Positions 8,470 to 16,189 of a stretch of DNA of 64,000 bases are shown one piece after another. The translations under genes and the position numbers were made by a program. Origin of the DNA: an uncultured Selenomonas sp. (GTDB lineage Bacteria; Bacillota; Negativicutes; Selenomonadales; Selenomonadaceae). The notes under the pieces are model-generated. The model ran no database searches. It was not told where the DNA came from and worked only from the letters and a program-made list of their open reading frames with translations. The first letter of the stretch is position 1. The number at the start of each line of letters is the position of its first letter. The stretch lies in contig USAK01000005.1 in NCBI GenBank assembly GCA_900552565.1, positions 1 through 64,000 of the forward strand, in the 5' to 3' direction.

Positions 8470-8495
8470 CGGAGCCTGTCGGTGAACAGACTCCG
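8470..8495 (-). promoter_or_regulatory. Leader hairpin of the BCCT transporter transcript
   Basis: CGGAG-CC-TGT (8470-8479) can pair with ACA-GA-CTCCG (8486-8495) around a six-base loop. It lies between the promoter at 8521-8549 and the start codon at 8442. No T-run follows on the minus strand, so it is not a simple terminator. Function unknown. Confidence 0.35.
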
Positions 8496-8520
8496 CCTTG
8501 TAATCCAATATGTTTTTTCT

Positions 8521-8549
8521 ATTATATCAGATTTACAGGTTAAATGCAA
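8521..8549 (-). promoter_or_regulatory. Promoter for the BCCT transporter
   Basis: On the minus strand TTGCAT (8549-8544) and TATAAT (8526-8521) are separated by 17 bases. Confidence 0.6.
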
Positions 8550-8663
8550 ATTCCCACATCCATCGGATACACTGTACTGGTTTGATGTCTTGGTTTTTTA
8601 TCCCCGATGTGATAGACTTCGGTATGAGATAGATCCAAGTGATCGTATTTTGGGAGGGTGACG

Positions 8664-8981
8664 ATGAAAAAGGTGCGGATTACGGTGATGCGCAAGGCCT
8701 GCTATGAGGATCTTATGGCAAAATACGAGAATCCGATGGAGGATGCCTGCGCGATGGAGGAAGGGCAGGTATTCATCGCGAATGGCTGGCAGCGGCCGGA
8801 AGGGCTCTGCGAGAGTGCCTGGGAGACGATGTCGCCGTTCGTCATGGGACTTGCGCACGGTGCGGAAGATTTCTATGAGGGATGGATGAAGAATCCCCGT
8901 TCCGCGATGCTTTCGTGCAACGATGGCTTTCGCCCGGTGAGCTTCCTGTTGGAAGCATTGGATGAAGACGCTGAGAAATGA
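8664..8981 (+). CDS. TIGR04076 family protein of unknown function
   Basis: This 105-residue protein begins KKVRITVMRKACYEDLMAKY and ends with the block CNDGFRPVSFLLEAL, which together match the TIGR04076 family as I recall it. The middle holds EGQVFIANGW and two conserved cysteines. No function is established for the family. ATG 8664 follows a GGAGG site by six bases, whereas GTG 8658 would sit on that site, so 8664 is preferred. The stop overlaps the start of tag by four bases, implying translational coupling with a DNA-repair glycosylase. Confidence 0.75.
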   Translation: MKKVRITVMRKACYEDLMAKYENPMEDACAMEEGQVFIANGWQRPEGLCESAWETMSPFVMGLAHGAEDFYEGWMKNPRSAMLSCNDGFRPVSFLLEALDEDAEK

Positions 8982-9571
8982 GAGATAGATATATGGAACA
9001 TCTTTCCTGGCCGGACGGCAGGCAGCGCTGCTTCTGGGCCAATCCAAAGAATGAACGCTATGTCCGCTATCACGACGAGGAATGGGGCAGGCCTGTGCAT
9101 GACGACGGAAAGCTCTTTGAGATGCTGCTCTTAGAATGCTTCCAGGCCGGTCTTTCGTGGGAATGCATGCTCAACAAGCGCGAGGGGTTCCGACGCGCTT
9201 TCGCAGACTTCCATCTGGAAAAGGTCTGTGCATTTACGGCAATGGATGTCGAGCGACTGATGCAGGATGATGCCATCATCCGCCATCGCCGCAAGATCGA
9301 GGCGGCCGTAGGGAATGCGCGCGTTTTCCGGGAAATCCAGCGGGAGTATGGTAGCTTTGACTGCTATCTCTGGCGGTGGACGGAAGGAAAAACTGTGCAC
9401 GAGTGCGGCCTGATTACCTCTCCGCTATCCGATGCCTTGGCCAAAGACTTAAAGAAGCGCGGCATGAAGTTCGTCGGCTCGACCACGATCTACTCGTACC
9501 TGCAGGCCGTCGGCGTCATCGAGTCACATGAACCCGGCTGCTTTCTTTCCGGAACCTGTCTTTCGGTATGA
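8978..9571 (+). CDS. tag: DNA-3-methyladenine glycosylase I
   Basis: Tag removes 3-methyladenine from alkylated DNA, starting base excision repair. The 197-residue product has the expected N-terminal pattern RCFWANPKNERYVRYHDEEW, the helix-hairpin region FQAGLSWECMLNKREGF, and the C-terminal HEPGC. The zinc ligands known from E. coli Tag (Cys, His near the N-terminus, and His-x3-Cys at the end) are all present. A second ATG at 8993 is possible as the start, since the first five codons are not conserved. The gene overlaps the TIGR04076 gene by four bases. Confidence 0.93.
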   Translation: MRDRYMEHLSWPDGRQRCFWANPKNERYVRYHDEEWGRPVHDDGKLFEMLLLECFQAGLSWECMLNKREGFRRAFADFHLEKVCAFTAMDVERLMQDDAIIRHRRKIEAAVGNARVFREIQREYGSFDCYLWRWTEGKTVHECGLITSPLSDALAKDLKKRGMKFVGSTTIYSYLQAVGVIESHEPGCFLSGTCLSV

Positions 9572-9680
9572 GCTGCATGACGGGGAGAGAATTTTGCATG
9601 AGGATGGAGATTGTTCTCCGGGTGTGGGAGAATCTATAGGTAATCCATACAATGTCATGTATTTGTGAAGGGGAATCATC

Positions 9681-10244
9681 ATGAAGAAAATCAGTACATG
9701 CTTACTGACGCTGCTCCTGCTGGTGGCGTCGATCTCGGTCACGCAGGCGGCGGGGCTCAATGAATTGACGGAGACAAAGGTGCAGCTGGAAGACAGCCTG
9801 GATGCGGACGGCTTCGCTGCGGCCTACAACAAGATCAGTGCCTACCCGATCGCGGGCGACTTGACGAAGCGCGTGCAGGGGAACTACATCTCGTACTTTG
9901 CCGGGATCGATGCGGACACGGTCATGATCCTCAATGCGAACCAGGCCGGCCACCTCTCGAACATCGTCATCGCGCATCACGGTGCCATCAATGCGGCGGA
10001 GCAGGAGAAGCTGCGCGTCGTCTTTGACTGCACGCTGACGGCACTGGGCCTCAAGGCTGACGAGAACAATCTCTTCTTTGCAAATCAGGCCTTCGACTGC
10101 CTCGCCCTGACGAATGACACTCTGCTGGCCGCCCGCCTGCCGCGTGAGGAGACGCAGCGCACGTGGACGTTCCTCAAGGCGGTCAATCCGGAGAAGCAGG
10201 TCACGACGATCCTGATTGAAGCCGTTGTGGACCAGAATCCATGA
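9681..10244 (+). CDS. Secreted or periplasmic protein of unknown function
   Basis: I do not recognise the family. The 187-residue product starts with a clear signal peptide: MKKISTCLLTLLLLVASISV, then cleavage predicted after TQAA, near residue 23-24. The mature part is soluble and mixed alpha/beta, with no cysteine pair that suggests a fold, and ends VVDQNP. A GAAGGGGA site precedes ATG 9681. The following gene, a frameshifted acidic protein, starts 32 bases downstream, so the two probably formed one transcript. Because the three genes after it are all broken, this one may be the last intact member of a decaying cluster. Confidence 0.7.
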   Translation: MKKISTCLLTLLLLVASISVTQAAGLNELTETKVQLEDSLDADGFAAAYNKISAYPIAGDLTKRVQGNYISYFAGIDADTVMILNANQAGHLSNIVIAHHGAINAAEQEKLRVVFDCTLTALGLKADENNLFFANQAFDCLALTNDTLLAARLPREETQRTWTFLKAVNPEKQVTTILIEAVVDQNP

Positions 10245-10276
10245 GCAGCATGCATAGGGGAGAGGAGAAAGAAGCG

Positions 10277-10869
10277 ATGCAGGTGGACTGGTCGCACTTC
10301 ACGCTGGCTGACTTCCTGGAGCTGCGCTGGCGCCTGCTGAATGACTGGCAGGCTGTCCTTCCGGGCGGCGAGTACTTCGGCCAGGTGCGCATCGGCGATG
10401 TCTGCTACGATATCCAGATCGAGTGGCTGACTGAAGATGAGCCGGATACAGGCGATGCATCGGGGATAAAGCAGCGGGCAGCCCTGAGCGAGACGATGAT
10501 ACTGAGGAAGCGGATATCGACGATCTGGAAGACTGGAATGAACTCGGCGATAGCGTCGACGGCATGGAGCTCATGGTCACGATGAGTCCGTTCTTCCCGC
10601 ATGATGAAGATGAGGCTGAACCGCCCTACGATGAACTCGTACCCGGCATGCCCTACGACACGCAGCACGGCGCGAGCCTTATCGACAGCCGCAGGCATTT
10701 CCTGCAGCTGACCTACGAGAGCTTCGTCGAGCTCGTCGAGCGCAGCATACTGGAGATTATCGCCCGCTTCCCGCGCCTCCAAGCCGCGGCCATGCAGCAG
10801 ACCGGCTTCTGGGACCGCCATGACGCCATCCTCTGCAAGCTGCGGGACCGCGATGAAGAAGGGCGGTGA
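10277..10869 (+). pseudogene. Acidic protein of unknown function, interrupted by a one-base frameshift
   Basis: The first part starts at ATG 10277 (AGAGGAG upstream) and reads MQVDWSHFTLADFLELRWRL onward to EPDTGDASG. Adding one G to the GGGG run at 10462-10465 continues directly into DKAAGSPERDDDTEEADIDD and LEDWNELGDSVDGMELMV, ending at 10869. The restored protein is about 197 residues, strongly acidic in the middle, with a helical C-terminus (VELVERSILEIIARFPRL). No known domain is recognised. The continuity of acidic codons across the joint is good evidence for a single-base deletion, either real or a sequencing error in the homopolymer. Confidence 0.7.
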
Positions 10870-10875
10870 GGCGTC

Positions 10876-11636
10876 TTGAACGGGAATCACCTGTCTGAGC
10901 GGCTGCGCTCTATCGTCACGGAGGTCCGTTTTGCGCAGGGCCTCTTTGGTGGCTCTGCCTGACGAATGTGACGCAGCTCGTCCAGCTCTATCTGTATGAA
11001 GGGAAGTCGCTGCCGGTGGAGGCCGTGACGCTGCTGCTCATGGAAGGGCTGCTGCGCGTGGCGGGGCTCTCGCTCCTGCTGGCGCTTCTCTGCTCGCTTT
11101 TGCCGCGCTTTGTGCGGCGCGGGGTCGCAGCGCTCAGTGGCCTTCTCTTTCTGGTCGATGTCTTCTCGCTGACACACTACCGCAGCGTGCTCGATGCGGG
11201 CCTCCTGCAGGTCATCCTTGCGACGAACCCGCAGGAGGCGGTCGAGTACATGGTGACGCAGGGCGGCGATATCCTGCCGCTTCTGGCCGTGGCGTTGCTC
11301 TTGGCGGGGGCTTTGCTGTTGTATCGGCGAAGAGGTGCTGAGAGGCAGGGACGCTTTGGGATGTGCCTGTCCCGGCCGCAGAGACGGGCGTTCTTTGCAG
11401 GGCGCGGGACGAGAGTGCTCTCGCTCGTTTTACTGACACTGTTCGCGGGCTCCGTTTGTCATGCGTTCGCCGATCCGGAAGACAGCCCGGAGAAGCTGCC
11501 GTGCAGTCTCTCGGTCGGCCGCCTGGCGGCCAATCTCAAGCAGTCGTACGACGAGAACCGCTCGACGGCCTACATCGACTACGCATTCGCGAGCCACGTT
11601 GAGACCGTAGTATTGCTGTCGAAAATTGAGAAATAA
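10876..11636 (+). pseudogene. Phosphoethanolamine transferase-like membrane domain, frameshifted and lacking its catalytic domain
   Basis: Reading from TTG 10876 gives MNGNHLSERLRSIVTEVRFA, then a TGA at about 10960. Restoring one T near 10945-10947 joins this to LCLTNVTQLVQLYLYEG and a 222-residue membrane region. Several hydrophobic helices and the periplasmic signature LLQVILATNPQEAVEYM match EptA/CptA-type enzymes, which modify lipid A or core sugars. The sulfatase-fold catalytic half, which should begin right after VLLSKIEK with a GES(T) motif, is missing, as the frame stops at 11636. Both lesions indicate a dead gene. The presence of such an enzyme fits an outer-membrane-bearing Firmicute. 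Confidence 0.7.
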
Positions 11637-11706
11637 ACAGGGTGGCAGGAATATATCTGCAGCAATCTGCGGCAGTAACAAGGGCACAGGAGGGAAGGCG
11701 GTGCTT

Positions 11707-12348
11707 ATGAAGAAGAAAGAAGACAGCTCCTCTGCATTGCGGTATCGTATGACGCATGCAGAGCTGATGGATCGTATTAAGGGGTTGGAAAGTGAGAAGG
11801 GAAGTCCCTGCTGGCGAAGGATTACTGCTGGTGCATCTGGGAGAACAATTCCCGCTGCACGAACTGCGCTTCCTTAAAGACACTGGCGACGAAACAGAAG
11901 ACAAGCAAGTTTGAATTCATCGATGATGACATGTATCTGCTTGTGGCGAATTATCTGGAAGTCGACGGCCGGCCGTGCGTCCTCGAGAATATCCTGCATC
12001 TCGATGATGAGACACTCATCGGGGCATATGGCAGGAGATGCTGCTCTGCGGCAGGTGGCACAGGTTGTCTCTTCGTGCACGCGCAGGACCGATATTTTTC
12101 TGCGCTATGGCGGTGATGAATTCCTGCTGGCCTTTGAGGATATTCCGCAGGACGTATTCATGCGAAAACTCGAGGATATCTGTGCAGCCGTAGAACGGAC
12201 GGAAGTGCCGGGCTATCCGCAGATTCACCTGACCCTCAGCATTGGCGGTGTCTACGAGAAGGGGCAGCTGAAAAATGTGCTTGAGAAAGCCGATGAGGCC
12301 CTTTACGAGGCAAAACGTCAGCGAGGGCGTGTCGTTATCCGCATATGA
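11707..12348 (+). pseudogene. Diguanylate cyclase with a cysteine-rich sensor region, frameshifted and internally deleted
   Basis: ATG 11707 (after AGGAGGG) starts in one frame. Near 11790-11800 the coding shifts to GKSLLAKDYCWCIWENNSRC, then TNCASLKTLA and KFEFIDDDMYLLVANY. At about 12025 it shifts back, to HMAGDAALRQVAQVV and the active-site motif RYGGDEF (around 12106-12126), ending with ADEALYEAKRQRGR. Relatives have roughly 70 more residues between the sensor part (…DDETLIGAYG) and the GGDEF core; these are gone. The deletion joint sits on GGGGCATATGGC, where both flanks fit. The CxC…CxxC segment suggests the sensor bound metal or a redox cofactor. Confidence 0.8.
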
Positions 12349-12391
12349 CGGGGCAAAACAGGCGGCAAAGTAAACTTTTTTAGCAGGATTT

Positions 12392-12420
12392 TTGCATTCT
12401 TTATCGAAATGTGTTATTAT
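12392..12420 (+). promoter_or_regulatory. Promoter for sepF
   Basis: TTGCAT (12392-12397) and TATTAT (12415-12420) with a 17-base spacer, 75 bases before the start codon. Confidence 0.55.
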
Positions 12421-12494
12421 GTCGATAGTTGAATACAGTTTTCTATTGTGGATGAACTGATTGGATATGAATTCAGGTGGAAGGACGAGATGTT

Positions 12495-13037
12495 ATGAGC
12501 GGTGTAGAGAAGATCAAAGGCAAGTTTCAGGGCCTGCTTGATGTGCTGATGCCTTGGGAAGATGTAGAAGTAGAAGAGACGGATGCTGCAGTGGAACAGA
12601 AAAAGAGCCAGCAGACGGCTGCGAAGAAAACGGCAGCTGCTTCTGCCACGGAAGAATACAAAGTTTCGGGCGGCAGCTCTATCTATGTACAGCGTCCGGA
12701 GCCGGAGATGTCCTCTTCCTACCATGCTAAGACGAAAACGTTGCGTCCTCAGCTGACGGTCCATACGACGAAGGTGCCGGAGCTTCGCGTACAGATTTAC
12801 GTACCGGAGAACTTTGACCAGGTCACGGATATCGCGGACGACCTCAAGGCAGGCAAGGCCGCTGTGGTCAACTACGAGCGCGTGGCTGCCGAAGAGCAGC
12901 GCCGCATCTGCGACTTTGTCAACGGTGCCTGCTATATTGTCGATGGCTGTGCAAAGCGCATCTCGGAGCAGATTGTGCTCTATGCACCGGAAGGTGTCGA
13001 TGTTGCCGAAGCCATGCCGGCAGCACTCAAAGACTGA
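12495..13037 (+). CDS. sepF: Cell division protein SepF
   Basis: SepF anchors and bundles FtsZ at the division site in Firmicutes. The 180-residue protein has the expected three parts: an N-terminal amphipathic membrane-binding helix (EKIKGKFQGLLDVLMPWED), a charged and alanine-rich linker (residues 30-75), and the C-terminal domain with IYVPENFDQVTDIADDL, the glycine-free KAAVVNYERV strand and FVNGACYIVDG. ATG 12495 is preferred, with GGAAGGA ten bases upstream. The gene is alone: a promoter precedes it and a strong terminator follows, and it is not in the usual ylm cluster within this window. Confidence 0.9.
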   Translation: MSGVEKIKGKFQGLLDVLMPWEDVEVEETDAAVEQKKSQQTAAKKTAAASATEEYKVSGGSSIYVQRPEPEMSSSYHAKTKTLRPQLTVHTTKVPELRVQIYVPENFDQVTDIADDLKAGKAAVVNYERVAAEEQRRICDFVNGACYIVDGCAKRISEQIVLYAPEGVDVAEAMPAALKD

Positions 13038-13080
13038 TTCATGTCAATCCAGTAATATTGACAAACCATGGATTCATGCC

Positions 13081-13107
13081 AGCCTGCCTCAAAAGGCAGG
13101 CTGTTTT
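13081..13107 (+). terminator. Terminator after sepF
   Basis: AGCCTGCCT (13081-13089) and AGGCAGGCT (13094-13102) form a 9-bp stem with a four-base loop, followed by GTTTT. Confidence 0.85.
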
Positions 13108-13133
13108 ATGTTGTGTGAAAAGGGGTATTGCAG

Positions 13134-14594
13134 ATGAAACAGAATGATGCAGAAAAAGATACCGTACTTGAAGGCGTACTCGCTGAGTTTGCCAAACTTG
13201 CCGCTATTCCGCGTAAATCCGGCCATGAAAAGGCCGTCAGCGATTTCCTGAAGAATTATCTGACGGAGCTTGGCTTCAAGGTCACGCAGGATGAGGCCAA
13301 TAACATCATTGCGGATAAAGAGGCTTCGGCTGGCTTCGAGAAGGCACCGCTGACCATCATGCAGGGCCATATGGACATGGTCTGCGTCGCGGAGGAAGGC
13401 TATGCCTATGACCCGCTCAAAGACCCCATCAAGCTGGTGCGCACGGATGAATATCTTTCGGCCGAGGGCACGAGCCTTGGTGCCGATGACGGCATCGGTG
13501 TGGCTGAGGCCATCTACATCATGAAGAATGCCAAAGATCACGGTCCGCTGCGCCTGATTGTCACGACGGATGAAGAGCAGAGCATGAAGGGGGCCATCCA
13601 TCTTTCGGCAGAGCATCTCAAAGATGCATCGTTCCTCATCAACTGCGACAGCGAAAACTACGATGAGCTGACGGTCGGCAGTGCCGGCAGCGTCGACCTC
13701 GACTTTACGCGTGAACTCAAGCGCGTCGAGCCGGAGACGTCGGCAGCCTGGCAGATTGAGGTCAAGGGCCTGCGCGGCGGCCATTCGGGCGAACGCATCG
13801 GCGACGGCCGCGGCAACGCTATCCGCACCCTCGCGATGATCCTGACGGAGCTCGCCGGCAAAGGTGAGATTGAGCTTTCGTCGTTCACGGGCGGCAAGGC
13901 ACGCAACGCCATCCCAAATGATGCCAAGGCCGTCTTCGTCACGGACCTCGCAAAGGAAGACATCGAGGCGGTCATCAACGACCAGAAAGAGCGCTTTATG
14001 CAGATGTACGGCAATGTTGAGCCGCAGATTCTCGTGCCGCTCACGAGTGTCGAGTCCCCGCAGCAGGTCCTGAAGGCCGGCGACACGCAGCGTCTGCTGC
14101 GCCTTTTGACCATCCTGCATACGGGCGTCTACGCGATGTCGTCGGTCATCCCGGGGCTGGTAGAGACGAGTGCAAACCTCGGCGTTGTCAACATGCGCGA
14201 GGAGGAAGTCGAGGTCCAGTTCTTCCCGCGTTCGGCCATTGACCAGAAGCTTGATGAGTTCCGCCAGTACGCTGAGACCATTGCCGCGCTTACGGGCTTC
14301 ACGGCTCATATCGGCACGCAGTCGCCGGGCTGGAAGGAAAACAAGGACAGCCGCCTTGCCAAAATCGTCGCTGAGACCTTTGCCGAACAGAATGGCAAAC
14401 CAATGAAGGTGGAGACGATTCATGCAGGTCTTGAGTGCGGCTGGCACTTCCGCAAGAACCCGCAGCTCGACATGGTCTCCATTGGCGTGACGACGAAAGA
14501 CATCCACAGCCCGAACGAACACCTCGTGCTCGCCACGGTAAAACCGCAGGTCGACCTCATTGTCGAGACCCTGCACAAGATTGCCAAACTCTGA
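13134..14594 (+). CDS. pepD: Aminoacyl-histidine dipeptidase / cytosol non-specific dipeptidase
   Basis: PepD is a cytoplasmic M20-family zinc dipeptidase that cleaves Xaa-His and other dipeptides. The 486-residue protein shows the M20 metal motifs in order: MQGHMDMVC near residue 77, TSLGADDGIGVAEAIYIM near 120, and TTDEEQSMKGAIHL near 150. The dimerisation domain contains GLRGGHSGERIGDGRGNAI, and a further ligand lies in AGLECGWHFRKNP near the C-terminus. ATG 13134 follows AAAAGGGG by about ten bases. The gene sits alone between two intrinsic terminators. Confidence 0.93.
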   Translation: MKQNDAEKDTVLEGVLAEFAKLAAIPRKSGHEKAVSDFLKNYLTELGFKVTQDEANNIIADKEASAGFEKAPLTIMQGHMDMVCVAEEGYAYDPLKDPIKLVRTDEYLSAEGTSLGADDGIGVAEAIYIMKNAKDHGPLRLIVTTDEEQSMKGAIHLSAEHLKDASFLINCDSENYDELTVGSAGSVDLDFTRELKRVEPETSAAWQIEVKGLRGGHSGERIGDGRGNAIRTLAMILTELAGKGEIELSSFTGGKARNAIPNDAKAVFVTDLAKEDIEAVINDQKERFMQMYGNVEPQILVPLTSVESPQQVLKAGDTQRLLRLLTILHTGVYAMSSVIPGLVETSANLGVVNMREEEVEVQFFPRSAIDQKLDEFRQYAETIAALTGFTAHIGTQSPGWKENKDSRLAKIVAETFAEQNGKPMKVETIHAGLECGWHFRKNPQLDMVSIGVTTKDIHSPNEHLVLATVKPQVDLIVETLHKIAKL

Positions 14595-14614
14595 TTGATT
14601 TTTATCGCTGTAAG

Positions 14615-14639
14615 AGCCTGCCTTCGTGCAGGCTTTTTT
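14615..14639 (+). terminator. Terminator after pepD
   Basis: AGCCTGC (14615-14621) pairs with GCAGGCT (14628-14634), followed by TTTTT. Confidence 0.85.
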
Positions 14640-14741
14640 ACTGTCTGCTTCAAGGAAGACATGGACAAGGAAAATGATTTTTGCTAAAATAAAGTATTGA
14701 TTACCAAACAGCAAGCAAAAATAGAAGGACGGATAAATTTT

Positions 14742-16085
14742 ATGAAAATGATTGATGGCAAATTGCATAAATTTGCTTATCTTTTGGTCTATGGCTGCCA
14801 GATGAACCAGAGCGATGCGGAACGCATGATGGGGCAGCTGCGCACGATTGGCTATGAGCAGACGGACTCGATGAACGATGCTGACCTCATCCTCATCAAC
14901 ACCTGCTGCGTGCGCGAAACGGCTGAGGACCGCGTTTACGGCAAGATTGGTGAAATCAAGCATCTCAAGCGGCAGAATCCGGAGCTTATTTTCGGCATCA
15001 CGGGCTGCATGGCACAGAAGGAAGGCGATGCCCTCATCAAGCGTGCACCGCATATCGACTTTGTGCTCGGCACGAACAAGGTGCATGAACTCACGCATAT
15101 CGTCAAGGAAATCCAGCAGGAGCACGGCCATCTCGTCGACGTGCAGCTCGGCGAGACGGAACTGCCGGACGATGTGCCGGTAGCACGCGGAGGGAAACTC
15201 TCCGCCTGGGTCCCCATCATGTACGGCTGCAATAATTTCTGCACGTACTGCATTGTCCCGTATGTGCGCGGCCGTGAGCGCAGCCGCCTGCCGGAAGACG
15301 TTGTCAAAGAAGTGGAGCAGGCTGTGGCCGATGGCTACGAAGAAGTCACGCTGCTCGGTCAGAATGTCAATTCTTATGGCAAAGACCATAAGCAGGCCGA
15401 CTTTGCCGACCTCCTGAAGATGGTCGACGAGGTGCCGGGCATCCGCCGCGTGCGCTTCATGACTTCGCATCCAAAGGACCTTTCCGATAAAGTCATCGCT
15501 GCCATCCGCGACGGCAGACATCTCTGTGAGCACATTCATCTGCCGGTGCAGTATGGCAGCAATCACATCCTCAAGGCGATGAACCGTGTCTATACGGTGG
15601 AATCGTACCGTGAGCTCGTCGGCCGCATCCGTAAGGAGATTCCCAATGTCAGTCTGACGACCGACCTCATCGTCGGTTTCCCCGGAGAGACAGATGAGGA
15701 TTTCCGTGAGATGCTCGACTTCCTGCGCGAAATCCGCTATGATTCGGCCTATACGTTCATTTATTCCAAGCGCTCGGGCACACCGGCGGCGACGATGGAG
15801 CATCAGGTCGAGGAAAGTGTCAAGAAGGAACGGCTGAACGAGCTCATGGCCGTACAGAATGAAATCAGCCTGGAAATCAACCAGAAGCTTCTCGGCAAAA
15901 CCATGGAAATCATGGTTGAGGGACCGAGCAAGAATGATGCTTCGGTCTGGATGGGCCGCACGCGCACGAATAAGATTGTTCTGTTCCCGCACGATGGGGA
16001 GCAGGCCGGTGACTTCATCGATGTCAAAATCACGCATCCGCAGACCTGGGTGCTCAAGGGTGAAAAAGTCCATACGAATGATTGA
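14742..16085 (+). CDS. miaB: tRNA-2-methylthio-N6-dimethylallyladenosine synthase
   Basis: MiaB is a radical SAM methylthiotransferase acting on tRNA position 37. The 447-residue protein has the N-terminal cluster cysteines (YGCQMNQSDAERM, NTCCVRETAEDRVYG, GCMAQKEG), the radical SAM motif YGCNNFCTYCIVPY near residue 160, RGRERSR after it, and a C-terminal TRAM domain from about residue 375. ATG 14742 is preferred over an upstream TTG, with GAAGGA ten bases before it. It precedes mutS with a terminator between, so coupling with the mismatch-repair genes is loose. The partner miaA, often in the same neighbourhood in Firmicutes, is not in this window. Confidence 0.95.
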   Translation: MKMIDGKLHKFAYLLVYGCQMNQSDAERMMGQLRTIGYEQTDSMNDADLILINTCCVRETAEDRVYGKIGEIKHLKRQNPELIFGITGCMAQKEGDALIKRAPHIDFVLGTNKVHELTHIVKEIQQEHGHLVDVQLGETELPDDVPVARGGKLSAWVPIMYGCNNFCTYCIVPYVRGRERSRLPEDVVKEVEQAVADGYEEVTLLGQNVNSYGKDHKQADFADLLKMVDEVPGIRRVRFMTSHPKDLSDKVIAAIRDGRHLCEHIHLPVQYGSNHILKAMNRVYTVESYRELVGRIRKEIPNVSLTTDLIVGFPGETDEDFREMLDFLREIRYDSAYTFIYSKRSGTPAATMEHQVEESVKKERLNELMAVQNEISLEINQKLLGKTMEIMVEGPSKNDASVWMGRTRTNKIVLFPHDGEQAGDFIDVKITHPQTWVLKGEKVHTND

Positions 16086-16090
16086 TAGAA

Positions 16091-16130
16091 GAAAGGGCGT
16101 GCCGGCAGCTTGGCTGGCACGCCTTTTCAG
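16091..16130 (+). terminator. Terminator between miaB and mutS
   Basis: GGCGTGCC (16096-16103) pairs with GGCACGCC (16116-16123), with an inner AGC/GCT pair and a TTTTC tail. Confidence 0.8.
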
Positions 16131-16189
16131 CGATAAATACAGTATATTTATATAGAAGCAAACTTTATGTTCAGGAGGTGTTTGTCTGC

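Noticed and set aside
8590..8619. A promoter (TTGGTT, 17 bases, TAGACT) for the TIGR04076-tag pair
   Set aside because: Both hexamers are poor; kept only as a possibility.
10462..10465. Programmed frameshifting at the GGGG run
   Set aside because: No slippery heptamer, no convincing downstream stimulator, and the adjacent genes are decayed, so mutation or error is simpler.
16082..16189. An extended N-terminus of MutS from an ATG at 16082
   Set aside because: It would start in the miaB terminator, lacks a ribosome site, and adds residues not found in MutS; ATG 16190 has AGGAGGTG.
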